From positions 21,060,001-21,101,000 of the forward strand of contig NC_092569.1 of NCBI RefSeq assembly GCF_037975245.1: a stretch of 41,000 bases of DNA, in the 5' to 3' direction. The notes beneath the pieces were generated by a model, which was not told where the DNA came from, made no database searches, and worked only from the letters and a program-made list of their open reading frames with translations. The DNA comes from Apostichopus japonicus. Its lineage: Eukaryota; Echinodermata; Holothuroidea; Aspidochirotida; Stichopodidae. Shown here in pieces: positions 1 to 14,336 of the stretch (position 1 is its first letter; every line of letters begins with the position of its first letter). A program made the position numbers and the translations under genes.

Positions 1-767
1 TCAAGTAGCGATGAAACTGAAAGTTTGCAAAGATCAGATACAGATAAAATTGAAAAGCAATGTATACCGATAACAAATACAAGCATATAGCCTAATGGTG
101 TTAATAATCATATAGCAACAAATTCATGTCAATGGTATCACATCGGGCTTTCGTCCACAACATTCATAAGTAAAGAGAGGTTGTATTATTCTTTCTTGCG
201 TTAAAATTGTGATATTGCTATCTTTGTGACTGATGGTGTTGTGGTCGTTTGTGTTCATTTCTCCATTTAACACGTTTTCTTGCTCAATTAGTGTCCTCTA
301 GAATAATACTGACGATTGGTAATATCGATTTTTACAGTATTTTAGAATAAGATATCATTTTGGTAGTAGACTGTCATGCGTTGGTGGGAATTTAAAAAAA
401 AAAAGTTCGTGTATTCCGATATTACACTATCAGGGCTTATTAGATTATATTAACCATGTCTTTCTCGCCACTCTCATATGAACATTTACTGAAAGAGAAT
501 ACAATATGGTTGAATAATATGTGGGTTCAAAATATCTCACGACCTTATCAAAATTATCTTAATTTGGGAATAAGAATCGCTATGACCTTTGACATGATGA
601 ACTTATGGTCACTGTGATTACGCAAGTGCCATTTATTATGAGGAAGTTTCGCCGTGTTTAGCAATGGCCTAACACATGAATTATTCATTAATTGCACTGC
701 AATTAATACTATCTTAACCTTAAGTAATTAGATTGTACTAAAATGATAATTTCGTTTTGTTACTTAC
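1..767 (-). other. Intron 1 of FREP gene C (partial)
   Basis: This stretch lies downstream of the gene C signal-peptide exon and runs off the left edge. It aligns by eye with intron 1 of gene B (about 27960-28550); shared stretches include ctttcgtccacaa at about 150 and 28030. In gene B the next exon lies about 730 bp from exon 1, so exon 2 of gene C is expected just left of position 1. A perfect palindrome with 10-bp arms (687-696 and 698-707, one-base spacer) is present here but not in the gene B counterpart. I see no other coding sequence. Confidence 0.6.
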
Positions 768-852
768 CCATCGCTATCACGAAATCGATGTTCTGCCTAA
801 TCAGTAATCCAGCAAGAAAGATGTAGGTCCAAGTAACAAAGCAATTAGCCAT
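768..852 (-). CDS. FREP gene C, exon 1 (signal peptide; gene continues left)
   Basis: The exon encodes 28 residues starting MANCFVTWTYIF, a hydrophobic secretion signal, and ends in phase 1 (ATG G) at a consensus GTAAGT donor at 767-762. Length, phase and sequence match exon 1 of gene B (28551-28635, MANRYFTWTYIF), and both have CTTGAAG directly before the ATG. Gene C is therefore inferred to be a third full FREP paralogue whose remaining exons lie outside the window. The substitutions between the two copies keep the signal hydrophobic, which suggests a live exon. Without the downstream exons I cannot tell whether gene C is functional. Confidence 0.7.
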
Positions 853-2120
853 CTTCAAGTTGTAATAAATGTTCAGTACTCTTACAAGCTCAAACCAATA
901 TTATTCTAACCAGATGAGCTAGATCGTATCTAAGTCGCAAACAGTTACCAGATAGAACTGTCTATTGCAAATTTTATGCCAACCTCATTCGGTAATAAAT
1001 ATGTAATAAATATGTAATTAAAGCAATAAATGTTTACTCCGCCGAATTCGATATTACAGCCTGCTGTTTTGCCATTTTAAGCACAAACAGGTTTAGTAGA
1101 AACACTATAGTCTAAGAAAAAATTGTGCCACAGGAAATTTGTCAATTAAGTAGAGAATAAACATTCATTTAGGTTAAATTGCACATCTTTGTTCAAGAAA
1201 AGAGGGTAGTGAATGTCATTAAAGAAATTCGATACACTTTTGAAAATACAAAGCGCCTATGAATGTAACAGGTTACATTACTTGGTAATGTTATTTGAAG
1301 CTTTAACGATTCATAATTTGGAGCAATTGTTGAGTATGTCTATATACATGTTACTGCTTCCTCTGAAATCTTCTTCCAATGAAGTTGGGAAAATTGCTTT
1401 TTAATGATAAACTTTGCCCAAGAAACATTTCTTTAAATATCACATTTAGTGCATGACTATTGACGTCACACTAGCCCCCCCCCCAAAAAAAAAACGGTGA
1501 ATAAAATATTGGGAACATAATTATTAGATCCAGGGCATGTCGTGGCAGCATTAATTGCTTTATATCATTGGAGTTGCAGTTGATCAATATAATTGCCCAA
1601 GAAAAACTGAGCGTACTTCTCAGTGATTCAGCTATCGACCGCTACTGTCGGAAAATCCCACGACAAGGTTGCTCGTTCATCGGCTCTTCTCGTTAAACTT
1701 ATTGCATACCAAAGCAGCCCTTATTATGTATGCCAGACGTAAGCTAAAGTCTACGTGATTGTAATTTCTGAAAACCTGGCCCAGCAAAATTAATCTCTGC
1801 TGAACAAAACTCAAAAGTTACGGTAAGTATATCGATGTTGACCTTGGGTCGGCAGGATCATTGCCATGATAAAGTCTGCAGATGATCACCAGTCTAAAGT
1901 GGTTGTTTCTGGTACTCGTGACTTAGCTGTGAGGTGTTATTATTAATACTTTTTAACGCCATGACTAAGTCAGAATTAACAAATTTCCATTTTTTTTTAA
2001 TTGTTATAATCGTTCTTTTTATATTGGAAAATGTACTTACTTTATTGCTGTGTTAGTTCATGCAATCAGCTACACATTCTTTTGGCCACAAATTGTGTAT
2101 CATTTTGTCTATACCAGTTT
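853..2120. other. 5' flank of gene C, duplicated upstream of gene B
   Basis: No gene is seen. The first 650 bp align by eye with the region upstream of gene B (28636-29400). Both contain the run attgcacatctttgttcaag and a paired homopolymer of C then A (1474-1496 here; about 29356-29390 there). The flank was therefore copied together with exon 1. I do not see a clear TATA element in front of the gene C start. The small open frame at 1213-1404 has no counterpart in the gene B copy and I do not regard it as a gene. Confidence 0.55.
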
Positions 2121-2149
2121 TACGGACGTAACTAATAATATTGATGGAC

Positions 2150-2544
2150 TAGCCACACTAGTAATGACTTAACTGCAAATGAATTTGTCAATGTCTTTCC
2201 TGTAAATGAGAATTGTGAGCCTTCTATTCTTCATATAAATGTACGCAGTCTTTACAAAAAATATTGACTCAATTAACAATATGCTCAAGCACTTTGGGAG
2301 TTCACCTAATTTGTTTGCAATATGAGAAACTTTGATCAATAGCACAACATTATACAAATTGTATATTATTGATGGATATAACTTTGTTCATAACGTTATG
2401 ATTGATAGAAAGGAGAGGGGCGTGGCCATTTACGTTAAAAGTAATATTAGTTTTGTAAACAGGGATGAACTCAGTACGCACCTCAATAATGACTCTGATC
2501 ATATTTTCATTGAGGTATCATCGTACGTTATAAGGACAGAATAA
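2150..2544 (+). mobile_element. LINE fragment: AP-endonuclease N-terminal part, broken
   Basis: Translated on the plus strand this reads like the start of an apurinic-type endonuclease of a CR1/L2-like non-LTR retrotransposon. It contains the ILHINVRSL block (about 2220-2246), then a later block with GYNFVH and RGVAIYVKS (about 2374-2440). The frame is broken by a shift in the poly-A run near 2258 and by an in-frame TGA near 2322, so it is a dead fragment. No reverse transcriptase follows. Family assignment below 'CR1/L2-like' is uncertain. Confidence 0.6.
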
Positions 2545-2639
2545 CAAAAAAACAAAGTTCATCTCAAAGTGTCGCCCTAGTAACAGGTCTCCAAACCGTG
2601 ATATAAGATGAAATAGGTTCACACGACCGTTTGCGTCCA

Positions 2640-2683
2640 GTTGTGTGATGATCGCCGCACAGGCGTGAAACTCGGGTAACAAC
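2640..2683 (+). ncRNA. Hammerhead-ribozyme-like motif, family 2 copy a
   Basis: The sequence folds as a hammerhead-type core: stem I GTTGT (2640-2644) with ACAAC (2679-2683); core box GTGATGA (2645-2651, consensus CTGATGA, so C3 is G); stem II CGCC/GGCG (2653-2656/2662-2665); GAAA at 2667-2670; a short stem III; and a GTA cleavage triplet at 2676-2678. Helix pairing was checked by hand. The C3 change and a U-U pair at the base of stem II make activity doubtful. It is followed within 90 bp by a (TA)n tract and a Penelope-like remnant. Confidence 0.5.
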
Positions 2684-2767
2684 ATGCTTTTAATTATATA
2701 TACTTTTTATACTATATTACGTACTTGTACATCGAGCACCTTTGCAGCAGGAATTCAACATATATTC

Positions 2768-2769
<2 letters not shown>

Positions 2770-2861
<92 letters not shown>
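2770..2861. repeat. (TA)n microsatellite
   Basis: A nearly pure TA dinucleotide tract, interrupted once around 2821 (catatg). It separates the hammerhead-like motif on its left from the GIY-YIG remnant on its right. Apparent open frames of alternating Tyr-Ile are artefacts of the repeat. Confidence 0.97.
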
Positions 2862-2863
<2 letters not shown>

Positions 2864-2871
2864 CTGCAATG

Positions 2872-3059
2872 TTCGGAGACAGGGTATCGTTTTTTTTGTT
2901 GATATTACTAAAACGTAAGCGACACCGAGAGACTGTTTCACCTACATAATTGCCCTTTTCATAAAGAACGTCGCAATATATTATGTAAATGGCATTGCTA
3001 GTATCACAAGAGAAGGAAGAGGGTCTTAGACCATTGTCAACATTGGGAATTTTAAACAC
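2872..3059 (-). mobile_element. Penelope-like element remnant: GIY-YIG endonuclease piece
   Basis: The minus-strand frame contains IYIIYC followed by YVGET and RLRF, the spacing of the GIY-YIG nuclease of Penelope-like retroelements (IY.I.C ... YVGET ... R.RF). An upstream Cys-Asp-Thr-Ser-Asn is also typical. The reading frame runs straight into the (TA)n tract at 2861, so the C-terminal end is lost. No reverse transcriptase is recognisable to the right (3060-3460). The adjoining hammerhead-like motif lies on the opposite strand, which fits an inverted partial copy. Assignment rests on short motifs. Confidence 0.55.
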
Positions 3060-3479
3060 AATACCCGGGGTAACACGGGGGTAAATCTGACACCCAGGTT
3101 TTTCGCTACGGAAATTACCGGTGGAGGTGGAAACTCAGGTAAGAAAGTTTGGAGGAAGTGAATTGAAATCTGAGGTTGGGGGACTGACGAAAAGCTAGCA
3201 TGGGGTGTACCTTAAACGATTTCATACAGAATAGTCGTCTATGAATGATGCAAACCCTGTTTGATAGAGCTCATAAAGGATATGATGAGCAGTTTATTAT
3301 TTCTTTTCGCTTGCCTTGAAACGTCCATATCATTGCTTTCAGCCGTGTCTTAATCATTTTTGACAAATCTAAAAACATGTAACATTAAAAGAAGGATATT
3401 TCAAGATATTATGATGTTACAGATCGTAAATCTCTACACACGTGTACAATACCCAAGGTGCTCCAAACAAAATTTCGTA
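3060..3479. other. No recognisable feature
   Basis: I see no supported gene or named repeat. The segment between 3060 and 3210 is relatively GC-rich for the window and could be further degraded Penelope-like sequence, but no motif supports this. Confidence 0.4.
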
Positions 3480-3617
3480 TGGATGTATGCATGCTCCATG
3501 CCTCCATCTCTGATTAAGAATCCATCACAGCTCTTAAAACACCCATTGAGTCCGTCGAGATTATCGCACGTAGTTTGGCATGAACAGTTCATCCTATCAT
3601 ATTGGTTGGACAGGTCT
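3480..3617 (-). pseudogene. Relic TIL-type exon of a dead FREP copy
   Basis: This aligns with the TIL exons of gene A (10812-11017) and gene B (22701-22906). It keeps the acceptor context (CTCAG at 3618-3622) and blocks encoding NCSCQTTCD-like and SCDGFLIRDG-like sequence in different frames. Breaks seen: one base missing in the MIWMNC segment, an in-frame loss of 33 bases between two GATG repeats (removing the residues between SCD and DGF), and a small duplication (GGCATGGA) near 3490-3500. The 3' part with the last cysteines is missing. It is a decayed exon; no other exons of this copy are intact. Confidence 0.75.
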
Positions 3618-4215
3618 CTGAGGTGTAATGAAATTTAGTTGACAGTCGCAACAATTGTTCTTAAGCATGGATTCAACAACCTGAAGTTTCTTTCAAATGC
3701 TCACCTGGCAAAATGTTTAAAAAACTACAAATTCCGAATAGAGATATAATTTCCTAGAATAAATCTCTATCATGCTATTTTAAGTATCATTATGAGAGAT
3801 TATATGATTAGCACAATCAGGATATCGTTACTTGTAGCATCACCAATTCACTATGACTTCTCAGGTGTTTTGGAAAATGTGTAAGTTTAATTAAACCGAG
3901 GGTAATGCAACATATTGCGAAGAATACGTGTTATGAGCGGTAATTTGACTATTGGAGTTATTCTGATAGAGAAATAAAACTAAACTATCAAATATATAAG
4001 AAAAAGGTTATTGAATATGTTAAGTATTGTTATTAAATACAGAATTTTACCGTTTACACAAAAAATCACCTGATTGAAGTTCAGCGTTATTGTAAAGTGT
4101 AGTTTTCGCCAAAAACGAGAACTAAAACGAAAAGTGTTCTTGATCGAAAAGTATTAATGTCGTTTCGTATACAGTATTAAATGTAATTCTATAGAATTAT
4201 ACGCAGAGACACAAT

Positions 4216-4313
<98 letters not shown>

Positions 4314-4400
4314 GTTAATTCAAGAAAGACCAATTTCTTTTAAAGTGAAATAATTTATGATTTATTCATTCTTAAATGTATAAATTTTGCATCGTGATTT
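3618..4400. other. Duplicated FREP intron joined to FREP 5'-flank sequence
   Basis: 3618-4060 aligns with the intron upstream of the TIL exon in genes A (about 11020-11440) and B (about 22910-23480). 4076-4400 aligns instead with sequence upstream of gene A exon 1 (about 14440-14670; shared gttcagcgttattgt and cgccaaaaacgaga). The relic thus joins intron and promoter-side sequence that lie 3 kb apart in gene A, so intervening exons were deleted or never copied. Confidence 0.6.
4219..4310. repeat. (TA)n microsatellite
   Basis: A pure TA tract with one A insertion near 4255. The paralogous locus near 14590-14620 has only short AT-rich sequence, so the tract expanded in this copy. Unlike most TA tracts here it is not next to a ribozyme-like motif. 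Confidence 0.96.
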
Positions 4401-5200
4401 AAGAAAATGAGTTTTTTCCAAGACGTATATTTAACTCACTATTTGTAATATCAACGAAGGTTGTTGTGTACACAGCCGACCTAGATTGAAAGAAAGATTA
4501 ATTATGAATAACTTATCGTGTACGAAATCACTCATGTATATGACCTTAAAATATATCATGAAAACAATTTTGTACAAATACCAGTGGTTTGCAGTTAAAT
4601 TGGTAAATTAGATTAGTCTAACTTCCGCAGACGAAAAAAATCTTCCGCAAACAATTGGTAAGAAATAAAAGAGCAATAAGATTATGCTACACATAATTTA
4701 TTTTAAATTTTAAGATCTGCACTATTATTTACAAATGACAGTAAATTAACATATATGAATCGGAAAATGCATCCTTCTTTTGCGAACGGGTGAGGTTACA
4801 ATGTTAATTATAACCGACAAAGACCATAAATATCTTTTCTTAGCTAAGATGTAACGTTTACTATAAAACAATAAACAATAACGTTTGAACAACGTTACTG
4901 CATTTTTATAATCCATAGTTTACAACTGTTGGAAAATGTTTGTAAACACCAAATTCTACAAAAGCTCGTATGGTTAAATGTAGCTAGAAATTACTTCAAA
5001 TGTTCTTATAACGTTTTGTGGTTGGAGAAGTACGATCTGAATCCCATCTTTAGTATAAATTTCATTCAGTTTTATTGATTTTGGGTAAGACTATTAAAAA
5101 TCAATGTAATTATGCATAGTTCATATACAACATATAGGGAATGATATGTAACTGTAGGAACAAGACATGATTACTCGGCAAGAGTTTGGTAAAGTACCAC
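4400..5200. other. No recognisable feature (AT-rich intergenic)
   Basis: AT-rich sequence with stop codons in all frames. No gene, RNA or repeat family is recognised. Confidence 0.5.
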
Positions 5201-5201
5201 C

Positions 5202-5443
5202 ATGTATGTATGTATTTGTACTTTAAAACCTCCTGCAAGCAGGGACTCGCAAAGAAGCCTCATTGGCTTATCAAAGCCACAAGCTGACCGAAGTCAGTCT
5301 CTTAGATTCATAGTGAACGTCCATGATGATGAATTGTAAATTGCCAACAACTCTATAACGACATACATTAATCTTGGAGTGACTTGAACTCGGGACCTTA
5401 TGATTGAAAGGCACCGGCGTTAACCACTGAGCTTACACTCCAC
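5202..5443 (-). mobile_element. tRNA-derived SINE
   Basis: Read on the minus strand, the head is tRNA-like with an A box TAAGCTCAGTGG (5425-5436) and a B box GAGTTCAAGTC (5381-5391). A unique body follows (GACTGACTTCGGTCAGCTTG and GAGTCCCTGCTTGCAGGAGG), then a tail of ATAC repeats (about 5202-5220). The promoter boxes, length of about 240 bp and simple tail are those of a SINE transcribed by RNA polymerase III. It is not a tRNA gene: no matching acceptor stem is visible. I could not identify target-site duplications with confidence. Confidence 0.75.
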
Positions 5444-5459
5444 TATGCTATGCCCATAT

Positions 5460-6330
5460 GCCATGCCATGAATATCCCATCACAAGATATATAGTTTGAA
5501 GTAATTACCGTATATATCAGTCAACTAGCTAACGTTGAAGGAACAAAGATAAATCCTAACGACTGTCAAACTATGGTAGGAGACCTCATCAAGTGGACCG
5601 TGAAGGGAACCACTAATGACTGTGACTTCCAATACATCCTGTTTACCATTGCGACCCGTATGCAGCCAACTTTAATAGATAAGTACAACATAATTGTTAA
5701 AATATTCCATATAGGTAGGCTATACATGATTACACTTCGTGACCTAATCCTTGAAAAATTATAATTCCAAAACAAAGATCATGTTAAGTCGTTTAATGCA
5801 AATCATATACCGCCTGACCAAATAAAAATATTGTTCAAATCCCCTCCTGGACAAAGCCATCGGATTTCCATACGTTAATTCTAGCAATATATTAAACTAA
5901 CCTGGTGAACATTATTGTTCAAAGTTTGCAAATACTGCACTCCTTTTAACTAAGCTGCCCCAATATTTTATCACACTTTTTCCCTTTTTCCCTCCCTGAC
6001 CGATTTTGTTTTAATAGCAACTCAATCGTCCTGCAGAGACGAATCCCACTTAAAGAGCACCTGACACGGTCCGTGAATACCCCTAAATATGAAGTTTGTG
6101 TTCTCCTTATTACACATGCTAACACAAAACACGATTATAGTACGCCCTAGGGTGCGAAATATGATACCAAAGTTCAGGAATCATGGATCCGACGGCAGCC
6201 GTATTACCTTCAACAGCGAAAACTTTATCTCCGTAACCAGCTACGCCGTGACGTCATCGCTAGAACGCATAATGCCAACGCACGTTCACTTCTAATAGCG
6301 TTAGTGTTAGAAACTGCTTCCCAACGTGTA
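5460..6330. other. No recognisable gene
   Basis: The overlapping small frames on both strands at 5566-5775 look like chance. From about 6040 the base composition becomes more balanced and leads into the acidic frame at 6333, so 6040-6332 could be the 5' flank of that element or gene; this is inference. Confidence 0.35.
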
Positions 6331-6332
6331 AA

Positions 6333-6614
6333 ATGTCCTCTCGGAATTCCGGCGTTAACGAAGATTTGGACCTTTATCTTTCGGATTCTTCTTCAAGCAA
6401 CGATGAAGATGACTTTCTCCAACAAGACATTGATGAAGAAGAACCAGCAAACGAAGACAATTACGGACTTTTGACGTATCGCTTTGAGTCCCATCAATAC
6501 ACATTCAATTCTTATTTGCGGCTTGGCTTGCCTATAAAGAGAGGTTATTCTGTGTTAAATTGTCAGATTCAGAGCGCCAGGGGTGCACACTTTACAATCA
6601 TAACACTTGGGTAA
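6333..6614 (+). CDS. Acidic open frame, possible first exon of a gene or transposon
   Basis: The frame encodes 93 residues. The first 45 are strongly acidic and Ser-rich (LSDSSSSNDEDD, DIDEEEPANED), followed by GLLTYRFES. An acidic N terminus followed by a Y-R-F-E type motif occurs in some transposon-associated proteins of marine invertebrates, but I cannot name the family. The last third (from about 6549) is sequence of the ribozyme-bearing SINE, so the original 3' part is cut off or the exon ended earlier. Treat it as a fragment; coding status is uncertain. Confidence 0.3.
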   Translation: MSSRNSGVNEDLDLYLSDSSSSNDEDDFLQQDIDEEEPANEDNYGLLTYRFESHQYTFNSYLRLGLPIKRGYSVLNCQIQSARGAHFTIITLG

Positions 6615-6850
6615 TACGCCCTTAATGACAGTTATTTAAAGCCAATTTATACGCTTTAACACACCAATAGAATCACTGTGGACGAGTGGTGCGGACTTTG
6701 GTTCGTGACACGAAGATCCAGGGTTCGATTCCTACCTTCGCCTGATGAGTCCCAAAAGGACTAAACCGGTCGTAAAGTGGAATTTGTCTGGTTTGTTATT
6801 CTTTATGGATTTACTATATATCTGTCATACCACTTGCTACACATTCAATT
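6549..6850 (+). mobile_element. tRNA-promoter SINE carrying a hammerhead-like ribozyme, copy 1
   Basis: Similarity to the inverted copy at 18101-18364 starts near 6549 (TTGTCAGATTCA) and continues through shared blocks AATGACAGTTATT and CCAATTTATACGC into a tRNA-like promoter. The A-box-like TGGACGAGTGG lies at 6679-6689 and the B box GGTTCGATTCC at 6722-6732. A hammerhead-like fold (6727-6784) follows directly, then an AT-rich tail ending in (TA)n. The layout resembles the hammerhead-bearing SINE-like and retrozyme repeats described in schistosomes and other metazoans. Both copies are diverged, so the family is not young here. Confidence 0.65.
6727..6784 (+). ncRNA. Hammerhead-like ribozyme, family 1 copy 1 (G12 lost)
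   Basis: Stem I is CTTCGC (6736-6741) with GTAAAG (6772-6777, one mismatch), extended beyond an internal loop by ATTCC with GGAAT. The core CTGATGA at 6742-6748 is intact. Stem II is GTCC/GGAC (6749-6752/6758-6761) with loop CAAAA. The conserved GAAA reads TAAA (6762-6765), so invariant G12, the general base, is T. A minimal stem III (CCGG) leads to a GTC cleavage triplet (6769-6771). The fold is convincing; this copy should be catalytically dead. Confidence 0.7.
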
Positions 6851-6852
6851 CT

Positions 6853-6854
6853 TA

Positions 6855-6913
<59 letters not shown>

Positions 6914-6936
6914 ACATATATATGTATGTATATATA
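6853..6936. repeat. (TA)n microsatellite
   Basis: A TA tract with a few TG, AC and T interruptions, directly between the ribozyme SINE (left) and the degenerate family-2 hammerhead-like motif (right). Confidence 0.95.
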
Positions 6937-6982
6937 CTGGACGACAACAGTCGTGTTTGTAACTTAATTTCTTCCTAGCACG

Positions 6983-7033
6983 GTTGTGCGGTTTGTTGCT
7001 ATGGCTACAGGCATGCAACTCGAGTGACAACAT
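6983..7033 (+). ncRNA. Degenerate hammerhead-like motif, family 2 copy b
   Basis: It shares with the motif at 2640-2683 the outer stem GTTGT ... ACAACATGCT and the block AACTCGAGTGACAAC. The CTGATGA box is gone and the GAAA reads GCAA. The 90 bp that follow also match (CTTTTGCAGCAGGAA at about 7094 and CCTTTGCAGCAGGAA at about 2740). It is a dead copy of the same repeat. Confidence 0.5.
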
Positions 7034-7149
7034 GCTGTAGGTTACCGTATAAGTATACTATGTAATGTACTTGTTCTACTTCCATGTATTGAACACTTTT
7101 GCAGCAGGAAGTGAACATCTGAATATTTGTGTATGTGTGTGGTGTGATG

Positions 7150-8310
7150 AGTGTCAAATCAAAATGATGAAAGCAGAAAACGCGAAAAAGAAGGGCACGG
7201 ATTAATTTATGTGTAAATATCTAACAAAGAGTAAAATTATATTGAACCTCTTTTTCAACAACAACAAATATTTCAATAACAAACTTCATTGTCATCCAAA
7301 GATTGTTAAAGTTCTTTATTTACAAATGTAAGTCTTACACACTGTTTGAATAAACTTTCTATTAGTAAATTAATATTTCTGAATTCTAACACATCATAAT
7401 TTAGCATTAATGTTAATTACCCATAAAGCCTCATGTTCCTCTACAGCTGATACCTTGTAAATATGTTGTTGACCGAGCTAGCAAATTTAACGAACTTGTG
7501 ACATTGAAAGTATCGCACAATCCAGCTTTCCATTATGGCACTTTACCTTATTTTGCACATTTCCTTGAATCTCCTCAAGCAAATAGTGAACAGGTGCTAC
7601 ACATAATTTTCGTATGCTAATAAGTCATTTTCTTAACGATGATAGGCTAATCCAAAACATACTTTCTTAATAAAACTAGTATGTTGAGGTCCAAATAAAA
7701 TAACATAGAATAACAAGGCTATGTGATGCCAAAACCTTTTCGTTTGATATTTGAGAGGATCCCATCACAGTGAAGGTAATCTGCTTTATATAAGAGTTAT
7801 AATCTGTATTACGAGGTGAAAGTGAAAGCGGTTCCTATTACAATTTTGAAATTGTTTCCTTACATATGACTTCTGATACCAAAAATGTGTCCGTGCAACA
7901 CAATCGATAAATTCACTATTATATTCCTCATCTTGTGAATAGGAGGGTGTAGTATCTTTATCAACTACAAGTTTAAATTTGAATATCATAATCTGCTGGT
8001 TTGGGAAAATTGAACATACAGCCCTCATTCCCCTGTCATGATGTGGTCTTATAGTAACGAAACTTGAGTAATAAGACTCACACTTCAGTTCTTCATAATC
8101 TTAGCTTCTAGTGTTTTAATAATATGACCTGAGTATCAAGTTCATTGCATGTTCTGAAGGCCAAATCGTCACAATCCTCTCCCCTCCTCCTCCTCCTCCT
8201 CGCCCTTACCGCTTAACATACAATCTCAAGCAAGCAAAGTATTTTGTTTTAGATCCGTGGGTATCACGATTTCACAGAAGAAATGGTCGTGAATATCTGT
8301 AAGTAGAGCC
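7150..8310 (-). other. 3' flank / 3' UTR of gene A, duplicated at gene B
   Basis: No additional gene. Nearly the whole stretch aligns with 18660-19812 downstream of gene B (for example TTATGTGTAAATATCTAA at 7210 and 18686 and long blocks after that), marking the left boundary of the duplicated gene unit. The 3' UTR of gene A should lie between 8310 and about 8100. Confidence 0.6.
8115..8120 (-). promoter_or_regulatory. Candidate polyadenylation signal of gene A (ATTAAA)
   Basis: ATTAAA on the minus strand about 190 bases after the stop codon. The same position in gene B is the canonical AATAAA (19628-19633), which supports this as the functional site. Confidence 0.5.
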
Positions 8311-14304
<5,994 letters not shown>

Positions 14305-14328
14305 CTTTCCTCAATGTTTAGTACAACG

Positions 14329-14336
14329 TATTTATA
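14329..14336 (-). promoter_or_regulatory. Candidate TATA box of gene A (TATAAATA)
   Basis: A perfect TATAAATA on the minus strand, ending 24 bases before the ATG at 14304. With the usual spacing of about 30 bases, transcription would start almost at the ATG, so either the 5' UTR is extremely short or the real start or promoter lies elsewhere. Confidence 0.45.

Noticed and set aside
687-707. Perfect 21-base palindrome in gene C intron 1
   Set aside because: Made of AT-rich sequence and absent from the gene B copy; kept only as a note because chance is likely.
2684-2949. Several overlapping open frames of alternating Tyr-Ile
   Set aside because: They are translations of the (TA)n tract; the same holds at 6745-7033 and 17858-18143.
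6679-6741. tRNA gene on the plus strand (also 18182-18234 and 5381-5436 on the minus strand)
   Set aside because: A and B boxes are present, but there is no matching acceptor stem or complete cloverleaf, and each sits in a repeated or tailed element; they are SINE promoters.
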